DNA of 64,000 nucleotides, taken from contig JXTB01000016.1 in NCBI GenBank assembly GCA_002914805.1, positions 103,014 through 167,013 on the forward strand. Direction: 5' to 3'. Position 1 is the first letter of the stretch. Each line of letters opens with the position of its first letter. This document shows, piece after piece, positions 55,273-64,000 of the stretch. The translations under genes were made by a program, and so were the position numbers. This stretch comes from Parasponia andersonii (Eukaryota; Streptophyta; Magnoliopsida; Rosales; Cannabaceae). The notes beneath the pieces were generated by a model, which saw only the letters and a program-made list of their open reading frames with translations, was not told the DNA's origin and made no database searches.

Positions 55273-58200
55273 CTTCAGATCCGTTTGGGATCATGCCTAT
55301 GTTAATTTTTAGTGTTTAAAAATATTTTAGAAATGGTTTTGACAAATTCCTTATACAACACTTAGGAATTGGCTAGATAAGTTGTTTTGCTCTTGTTCCT
55401 TCCAAGTCCTCTCTTAAACTTCTTCAAGGTGAGATTCTGGTATTTTTGGGATGGTGATTCCCCAAGAATTTAGTCTCGGATATGTCAGGTTGGCATGAGA
55501 CTATTGGTTTCCGCTCTTAGTGTAATCATTCATTTCAAATGGACACTTGTTCTTGTACTCTCCCATCCATTGAGGTTGTAGGCTACATGAACCTCTTGAG
55601 TTCTAAGGTAGTAATTCGATATCTTGCACTTTGGTTGTTGTGCTTTGTCTTTCTTGTGGATCGACTTTGTGTTGTCTCTCGGGTTTTGTTATCGCTTTTG
55701 TTTACAGTAATTGATTATGGTTGTATTTTCTTGGGGATTTTTGCTTGTGATACATTGGTTTGGTGCTTGTACTTTAACTGATATGGCTCGACTCTATTAG
55801 TACTTATGAGATTGAGACCTTATTTTCTTGGGAAGTGATACATTCGTGATTACCTAGTTTGGATGCATCGTGACTTAGTTCTATATTTAAGTGTTGTATT
55901 GGTGGTACTTTTTACATAATATGCTCATTGATTGAGTGAATAGTTTGATATTTTGAGATATTATTTAACTATGGAAATTGCATTTCTCCAGTTTCATCAA
56001 GCTTTGATATTGCGGTTATTTGAATGAAAACTCTTGACTTGTTGAGAGTTTGGTTGAATTTGAAAACTGAGTTATTTGGTTCGGGAACTTTTGAAAATTT
56101 CAAATTGACAATTAATGTTTTAAATAATGTAAACCCTTGTACTTGACCAAAGTGATAAGTTCGTATTCATAGAGACCATGAAAATTTTAAACTCGAGCAT
56201 TGGTTAGGTAAGAGTAACACATTTCTTTCAAGGAAGGTATTGTATTAAACTAATATGCTACTTTGAGACTAAACCTTGCAAAGTCACCTAATCTAATTGT
56301 ATACTAGTAATGTTTTGATTTATAATTAGAAGTATTGATTTGAAAGCTCTCTAGACCAAGGTACTTTGTTTCTATAAATGTATATACATAAGTCAATTTT
56401 TTTTTTTTGAGTTCCATTTTTTTAAACCTTGGACTTAGGAGATTACTAGACATTTTTCAATCCCTACTTAATACTTGATTTAAGATTTAATGAATACTTT
56501 CACAAGTATGCTTGGAAAATGAATGTAAGTTACTTAAAGAAAAGTTTTGAATAAAAATATTCACAAGTTTGGTCACTCAGTATACTTTGGTGTAGATTGA
56601 AAATGATTTTCGGAAAAAATCTTTAACTTCGCACGTATGTTTGAAGGTTTATACCTGTGATTTTTGTAGAATATATTGCTTAGAGAATGGAAATTGATAT
56701 GACTACTTGGGTAATAAAAATCCTCATTTGGTTAAAATGATTGAATTAGAAATTTTGATTTAAATGCTGTGAAGTTTATCACTTATGCCTGGTGCGTTTG
56801 ATGGTACAAATTACGTATTTCTTCTAAGCTTGCTTTGATGTGGGTTACCTTGTTGGTTAATACATGATCCCTTGGTATTTGTTAGATTCTTTAGTATAAT
56901 GATTCATGTTAACTTGATTTTCTGTGGTGAGAATAAAATTTCATTAGAGTCATGCAGAGTTTGTGTTAATTGGACTCTGAGCATGGTGTAATTGGTTTGG
57001 ACCAATCTCCCAGTGTTGGGAAAAACTTGGGAGGAGAATGAAATTTTGATTTGAAAATTAATAAATGGCACTGAGTTACAAGTCTTGACTTTGTATTTGA
57101 TAAGTTTTGAGTTATGCATATTAGTGTGTGATTTTGTTCTTGAAAATTTGGTTATAGCTTCCAAATTCATATAGCCTATATATGTTAATTAGTTTATTAT
57201 GTCTAGTATAAATCTCCAATAACTATTAATATTTATTTTGAATGATTAAGTGAGAATTGGAGTTTGTTTTACTCGCTTTGAGGAAATATTTTGACAATGC
57301 TTCATACTTTAATATTTTCTAAATCACCCCAATTCCCCTTAAAAAAATGTGAACTTTCAAACTTTTTGAGAAACTTACTTGATTACTTTGGAAAGTATTT
57401 TATAACTCTACAAAGAATACCACATAGTATTTAGTTATGATTTGGATTGAGGCCTAAATGTTTTATTAGTTTTGAAAGAAAAAAAAATCGACCATGGTAA
57501 TTTAAATATAGCCTCATTTGTTATTTTACTGAATAAGGGTAGTTTACATAATAAATGTTCGTTTGTTGATTGTGGAAAACATGTTAATGTCTTTTCATGC
57601 ATTCCATATTTGTTTTACTAAATGGTTACTATGTATAACTCAACTTTATAGATTAATGCTTGAGACTATTAAAGATTTTCATCATATATGCATGGAATGA
57701 GACTTTTTCTAAATGTTGATGTTAAGTTGGATTTAAATCCCTTATTTTGTTTAAACTATATATAGCATGGTTATTGTTATATGACTAATAATAATTGGAT
57801 TAAGACTACTCATGGATTTTACTTAGAGTAATTGGACTCTACCTCTATGTTGTGAAAGGGTACTTAAAGTTCAGGTTTGGTTTACCTTTGGCCAGGGAGA
57901 AACTATATTGTGAACTAGTGAAGTATTCCTACGCCCCAACACTTTTTACATTCGATGTTTTCAAAATTATTTTTATTAAAAAATTGAAGTGAGGTTACAT
58001 AGGAGACAGACGTTACTCGAGGATGGTACCAGACAACCTATCCTATTAGAACCTTATTTCTGGGACGTTAAGTGTCGATTTCAGTTGTCATATGCATATT
58101 TCCAGGATATTGGATTGCGTCCATAGAGTTTTTCTTTATATCAAAGACTTGTAGAGTCTTTGGATTAGCATCGCTTTGGTTTTTTTTAATGAGATTTTAT

Positions 58201-59025
58201 ACTAGATAAGAGATTTGAAATACTTTTGAAATTTCTCATGTTTGGATGCTTGCATTTGAGATTGAAGTTTGCACTAATATTGTGTACTGGTAATTTTCTG
58301 TTTGCGTGTTCTAGTCTTGTCTTTGACTAGAAGTGATTTGTGTTTTATATTATTCCTTGCTCTAATCAGAGAGCAGAAAATAGTTGTGAACCACTGAACT
58401 CCCTTTTTAACGTTCGACTTCTAAACATGTTTACCTTGTGTGGTGTAACAAAAAGATTTTGTTCTTTGTCTTAAACTCTATTCGATCATGTTCTATGCCT
58501 GAAAGGTGACTCTTGATAGAGTTATTGACTCGGAGATTGTCTAGGTCAAGGCTCTAGCTGCAGACAAATAGGTACGTCCCAGGAGATTGTTGATCTAGTT
58601 TGATCAGAGGGACGGTATTCTTATATCTAACATTTGGCCTGTTGTTCTAATTTGGTGCCATACAATCAGTATTCAGAGTCTTGTGTTTTCGGCTTCTAGC
58701 TATAGTTGTCATTGTTATCTTTTCATCACTCATATACTTGAGGTTGTCGTTTCCAACTATGGGTGTTCAGATTCTTGTACCTATTGTTGAGCTATCTTAT
58801 AAATTCTGTATATCTTCGTGTATGTCCTTATACCATACCATTGTGGGATTTGGTATGTTGGCGGGATTTTGATGCCAAGTGAGTACTATCTGTTTCACAT
58901 GCTTTTGTTGACTAGTATTCAGTTAATAGTCTTAAATTCCTTAGTCAACTGCTTACTACACTTCCAGTGACTATTTCTTACGATCTTGTTCATACTCTAA
59001 TTTTGTACTTGAATTTCGAGACGAA
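55273..59025 (+). other. non-coding internal region of the gypsy derivative
   Basis: 3.75 kb without gag, protease, RT or integrase motifs on either strand. Short ORFs (55539-55781, 58681-58872) carry no known domain. The sequence up to 56217 is repeated after LTR 2. Confidence 0.7.
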
Positions 59026-59046
59026 ATTCTTATAAGGAGGGGAGAA
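59026..59046 (+). other. polypurine tract before LTR 2
   Basis: Reads AAGGAGGGGAGAA just before the LTR start, as in Tekay/Del elements. Confidence 0.75.
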
Positions 59047-59108
59047 TATAATAACCCAGTTTTTTTAAAGGTAATATAGTCATTTGACCAGATCTTTCAA
59101 AAAAAAAG

Positions 59109-59163
<55 letters not shown>

Positions 59164-60632
59164 CACACACACACTCTCTCTCTCTCGCTCACTCTCGGCC
59201 GAAGGAGAACGAAGGACTGCCGAGTAGCCACCGGCCATCGTCTAGCCAGCCCAACCCCCAGTGAACCTCCAGCATAGCTCTACGATGCCCGCGCCATCAG
59301 TCCAGAGCCGCCGAAGTGTCGTAGTCGCCAAAAAATGCTATTTTTGGCCGTGGGAATTTTTTATTTCCGATGATGATTCTGGCCACCATTTGACCTCAAA
59401 TTGGGCCCGTTGGATTCGTATCGTCGCAAGGATCGTCAAGGTATATATTTTACGATCTCATTTTGCCCGGATTAAAAGTTACCATTTTTGGGTGTCTTGA
59501 GTTTTGAATTTTAGTTTTTAATCCGACTGTTAGATTTCGTTTTTGTTGTCATTTTTGGAATGTACTCAAAAAATGGAGAAGTTTGATATATATATTAACT
59601 ATATTTGGTAACCGGCACGAAAATCAATATCTAACGGCTTAGATTTTATCTAGTTTTATATGCCACCGGTCCGGTGTCGGCCTAGACCCAAATTGGTCGA
59701 GTTATATGTCTAACTTAGCTATTTTAGACATTAGGAATTCAATGAAGAGGTCTGTTCATTGATTTGAAGCTTCGTTGAGAAGTTGATGTTTCCCCAAGTG
59801 AGCGATCGAGGGTGTGGAATTAGTTCCTAACCCTCCGAACGATCATCGAATCGATACCTTGAGCATCTAATAGTGTGGTATCACTATTCTAGTAAGGTAG
59901 AGATTCAGTTACCTTTCTTTTATATTGTGTTTGAATAAAACTTATTTTCTGCAATATATGAGAACAAACGTGACTTTAGAACTTTTAAATATATGTAATA
60001 GAATTGAATGGTATGATTTATGTATTGGATTTCTCTGGGATTTTTTCTGAGTGCAGGTTATTATTGGATATGTTAAAATAGGGCCATTATGCAGCCCATT
60101 TTTTTACAAAATTTAATTAATCATTTTATTAAAAACCAGAGCATCATTTGAACTTAAATTACTGCATGGCTACTTTTACACATCAGTTCAGAGTACACGT
60201 GTCATAGGATCACACATGAGTCCCAGGTTAGCATCATGGGGCTTTTATAAGTGTGGCGTTGTGGCCCCACCGATGGTGCAAAGTCAGTGAACCTGCGCGG
60301 GGTATTTCTTCTAATTACCTCCCTATTTGGCAGACATAGGCAATGTGGTTGCCCCTCCAAGTTTGGTAGGCGACACACGGGTGTCTCCTCCGGTTATGGA
60401 CTAGGTGTCAAGCAGGTTGTATAGCACACGTAGTGCCAACACCCTGGTTTCCATTGATGAGAGGTGGTGAACTCATGGGTATGAGTAGATTTGTGTCATG
60501 TGTTTGTAGACTGGTTGATTTTTCAATATCATGTTTTCTATATATCTATATATGTATATATATATATATATGTATGTGATGACGAACTATTGATTTTGGA
60601 TAACATATTTATATATATATATATATATTCAG

Positions 60633-60672
<40 letters not shown>

Positions 60673-61413
60673 TATCAGCTTTGAAAATGAATATGTATAA
60701 GTACATAAACATGGTTTTGCAAAAAAGGTGTTTTTGGACTAAACTGACCATGTAGGGGCTATTCATCACTTAAAGAGCTTTTACATGAGGTAACAGATTT
60801 TCTACTGATCTCTCGAGCTCACCCCTCTTATTTTGTCCCCTTTTAGGTGATTATTCATTCGAGTCGGTTGTCCCATTGGCTAGGCAAGTCGCTTGACTTA
60901 CGCTTGTCGTTCTATCCTTCTTCGGTTGGTCCTTCTACCTTGTTTTATTCTTTCTTCCTTAGGTCTATCTATGTGGCCAAGTTTCTTGTTCCTAATAAGT
61001 GATTGTATGAGGACGTATTTTCTACTATTCGAGAATCTGGGGTATAAATGGGATATTATTGTTCCCAAGGAGCATATTTTAAAGTTTTAAGTACTTGGAA
61101 TTTTGACAAGATCTGTAAGTTAGATTTTAGATATTCGAGTTAAAGAATTGAAAAACCTATTAAGTCAACATTGTATTTCTCTTAAACTAAGATTTGTATA
61201 ACTTAATTATATTTTCCTGATATTAAATCGGTGTATCTATTTTTGTAAATTAAACTAAATATGAACCTCTTTTATATAGAACTTCAAACGATTTGAGGAC
61301 TAAAATGAAAATCCAAGTACTTGATTTTCTCTGAATTTTGTAAAATTCTTTATTTATATTAATTTACACTCAAAATTACCAAAAAGTCATAGCCTAGGAT
61401 TTGAGTTGTGACA
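59047..61413 (+). repeat. LTR 2 (2367 bp, complete)
   Basis: It starts TATAATAACCCAG (TG changed to TA) and ends GAGTTGTGACA. (AT)n runs lie at about 59114-59161 and 60551-60670. The open frame at 59261-59500 is homologous to that in LTR 1 and is not called a gene. Confidence 0.88.
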
Positions 61414-61417
61414 AAAT

Positions 61418-61433
61418 TGGTATCAGAGCACGG
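61418..61433 (+). other. primer-binding site 2
   Basis: TTGGTATCAGAGCACGG follows LTR 2. A primer-binding site after a presumed 3' LTR shows that LTR 2 is also the 5' LTR of a further unit. Confidence 0.85.
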
Positions 61434-62380
61434 CTTCAGATCCGTCTGGGATCATGCCTATGTTAATTTTTAGTGTTTAAAAATATTTTGGAAATGGTTT
61501 TGACAAATGCCTTATACAACACTTAGAAACTGGCTAGATAAATTGTTTTTGCTCTTATTCCTTCTAAGTCCTCTCTTAAACCTCTTCAAGGTGAGATTCT
61601 GGTGTTTTTGGGATGGTGATTCCCCAAGAATTTAGTCTCAGATGTGTTGGGTTGACATGAGACTATTAGTTTCCGGCTTTAGCGTAATCATTCATTTCGA
61701 ATAGACGTTCGTTGTTATACTCTCCCGTCCATTCAGGTTGTAGGCTATGTGAACCTCGTGGGTTCTAAGGTAGCAATTCGGTATCTTGCACCTTGGTTGT
61801 TGTACTTGGTCTTTCTTGTGGATTGACTTTGTATTGTCTCTCGGGTTTTGTTATCGCTTTTGTTTGTAATAATTGATTATGGTTATATTTTCTTAGGGAT
61901 TTTTGCTTGTGATACATTGGTTTGGTATTTGCACTTTAACTGATATGGCTCAACTCTATTGATATTTATGAGATTGAGACCTTATTTTCTTGAGAAGTGA
62001 TACATTCGTGATTACCTAGTTTGGATGCATCGTGACTTAGTTCTATGTTTGAGTATTTGTATTGGTGGTACTTTTTACATAATATGCTCATTGATTGAGT
62101 GAATAGTTTGATATTTTGAGATATTATTTAACTATGGAAATTGCATTTCTCTAGTTTCATCAAGCTTTGATATTGCGGTTATTTGAATGAAAATTCTAAA
62201 CTTGTTGAGAGTTTGGTTGAATTTGAAAAGTGAGTTATTTGGTTCGGGAACTTTTGAAAATTTCAAATTGACAATTAACGTTTTAAATTACGTAGACTAT
62301 TGTACTTGAACAAAGTAAAAAGTTCGTATTCATAGAGACCATGAAAATTTTAAACTCGAGCATTAGTTAGGTAAGAGTAA
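61434..62380 (+). other. truncated second internal region
   Basis: Matches 55273-56217 nearly throughout, then similarity stops sharply after 'ggtaagagtaa'. Confidence 0.85.
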
Positions 62381-64000
62381 ATCTAAGATTTCTTCTCGAT
62401 TTTAAATATGAGATTTCTTCTCATATCTAGATTTGTATAATAACCAGTTTTTATTTTGTTTTCTTTTTCACGTGCATAGATCTCAATTGGTAATGACCTC
62501 ATATAGTATACTCACCAAAAATGCAACCATGAGTAAGTATTAAAGGCAATAGATTATTAGCGGTCCTTATTATTTCTTTCTCTTGAAGAATTAGGATAAC
62601 TCACATATTTATTCTTAGTTATGTTTGTGATTTAATTTTTCGTCTCTTTTCTTTGAAGAGTTTGAAATTGTAATTCTTATACTTATGTTGTAATTTGAAA
62701 TTTTTTGTTTTGATTAATAATATTCTCTTAAGGAGCTGGTCTATATCAAAAAAAAAAATATGATTCTATTTGCTTGGATCAGGAATGGTAAATTTGTATG
62801 CTTGGGATTCAAGTACATAAAGCACTAATTGATTTGGATTGCAAATTGCAAATCCGTCCTTTATCCTCTTTCTCGATTGAGATATATTGGTTCAATTTTT
62901 TGTAATTATCTGATGGTTTTTTTTTTTTTTTGGGCTACTAAAGTCTAATGCGTCTCTCTTTCCTTTTTTTTTTTTTAGTTGTTATTGCTTCAACTTTTTT
63001 TTTTATTGCATTTGTTTTTGGGAGTATGTTCAATGCCGAGCTAGAGCACTTTGGAATTTTTGTAATTAAAGCTAGTTTTAAATTTTTAATAATGCCAAAA
63101 GAGACGGAGAGTGTAGGGAGGATGTAGAGTGGGAAAGGGCATTTGAAATTACAATAGTGCCCATGGCCATGTTTAAATGTTGTGTGGTTTATGTCATTTT
63201 TTAACATTATTTATGCTAACAACCTATTAACATATTCTAAAATAACAATTTTTAATAATTTCAATTGATTGTGTTGAGTGCGATTTACCTCAAAAACTCC
63301 TTTGGAGGTTTTGGGCCAAAAAAAATATTCTCTTGTGGAGGGAGTAAGGAATTTCTGACTTTTTTTGTACAAATCAAATCCAATTACTTAGGAGCTAGAC
63401 ACTAGAAATATAGACCATCCGAGTGTTCCACCGGAATCGTAAGAACAAAACTTGCTTAAAGCCAATAAAGACTGATTTTTAAACACACAAAAAAATTTCA
63501 AAAGAACAAATATCAGTTTAGATTAATCATGATCCAATTAATTGACAATATACAATAAGTCAATACGTATACATTTACTGCCGAGTGAATGATAACAACT
63601 CAATGCTGGGCCAGTATAGGTAATTATTGTCGTTACATATTCACTGAAATACGTAAAGTTATCATAACTCCATAATGGGATTGTCCATATAGTTTACATG
63701 TTTTTGTTTTGGGATAGGCTCGATTACATGTCTTATTTATTCCCTTTGACTCGTCATTAATGATATAAATATGAGCAATGCTAGAACCTAGGAAGCCTAC
63801 GGATACTTATTTTAAATAGTAGCATCTCTATTTTGAGATGAGATGGGAGGTGACCTAAAATCTTGTCATAACATTGAAACGAAAAAAAAAAAAAAAAAGA
63901 AAGTTTTTACACTTGATGGATATCTACATTCTACTAATAGCTGATAAAAGATTCTCACTCCTAAAATTTATCAAAACTACCATCAATTTTTTGTCACATT
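62381..64000. other. intergenic to window end
   Basis: AT-rich with T runs (62919-62931, 62966-62978) and an A run (63882-63898). At 63775 'gagcaatgctagaacc' resembles a MITE end like the one near 28720, but the window ends too soon to judge. No gene. Confidence 0.5.

Larger units (their letters stand above)
53602..62380 (+). mobile_element. non-autonomous Tekay/Del-like gypsy element in LTR-internal-LTR-partial internal arrangement
   Basis: LTR 1 53602-55252, PBS, internal 55253-59046, polypurine tract, LTR 2 59047-61413, PBS, then 61414-62380, which repeats 55253-56217. The internal region (3.8 kb) shows no gag or pol, so it is a large retrotransposon derivative. The tail before LTR 2 keeps a chromovirus-like 'gaatttcgagacgaaattc...aaggaggggagaata'. 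The LTRs are about 90% alike by eye, so it is not recent. Confidence 0.85.

Noticed and set aside
62432..62460. 'tgtataataaccagttttt' resembling the start of the gypsy LTR
   Set aside because: Only about 20 bp similar, with no continuation of the LTR.
1..64000. CRISPR arrays, bacterial-type operons, rRNA genes
   Set aside because: None seen; the window is plant nuclear DNA. I also found no convincing functional tRNA gene, only the SINE at 41562-41753.

Overview
The window is nuclear DNA from a flowering plant, most likely a eudicot. It is AT-rich and gene-poor, with plant GT-AG introns, a complete miR160-class auxin response factor gene, a plant UBL5 gene and many plant LTR retrotransposon relics. 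I cannot name the species. Only two host protein genes are supported: an ARF10-type transcriptional repressor on + (four coding exons, 15185-18462, 708 aa, with an intact miR160 target site) and a single-exon UBL5/Hub1 gene on - (27937-28158, 73 aa). They are unrelated in pathway and do not form a unit.

Layout. 1-8194: a decayed Tat-lineage Ty3/gypsy element on -, with its 5' LTR at 7594-8194, then gag, protease, RT, RNase H, a second archaeal-type RNase H and integrase. It also carries an extra coiled-coil ORF in antisense (+) at 13-1050 that looks spliced. 8195-14334: AT-rich intergenic DNA with a ~205-bp triple repeat, two smaller duplications and a probable copia-type LTR. 14335-18700: the ARF gene with a long leader holding uORFs and a probable leader intron. 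18700-27900: intergenic, including one hAT-like non-autonomous element. 27900-28260: UBL5. 28655-29085: a MITE with a fresh internal tandem duplication.

30124-32925: 5' half of a Ty1/copia element on + (LTR, PBS, structured leader, gag, start of protease). 33000-43000: repeats, including a ~96-bp tandem array, a G-poor tract, two fold-back or long-inverted-repeat elements, a tRNA-derived SINE with 17-bp target duplications, and an AT-rich MITE. 43017-43758: a solo LTR of the same family as the first gypsy element, with target duplication GTTGG. 44315-47141: a 2.8-kb Tekay/Del-like solo LTR on -, with target duplication GTTAT. 47260-52200: 3' half of a second copia element of the same LTR family on -. 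Its 3' LTR is split by a 1593-bp TG...CA insertion flanked by TTATG. 53602-62380: a non-autonomous Tekay-like element arranged LTR - internal - LTR - partial internal, with a 207-N assembly gap in the first LTR.

The more unusual observations are: three stem-loops with near-identical 12-nt loops but unrelated, self-complementary stems in the copia leader RNA (31553-31761); the apparently intron-bearing antisense gene inside the Tat element; the LTR-internal-LTR-internal tandem; and the datable nest of insertions around 44.3-52 kb.
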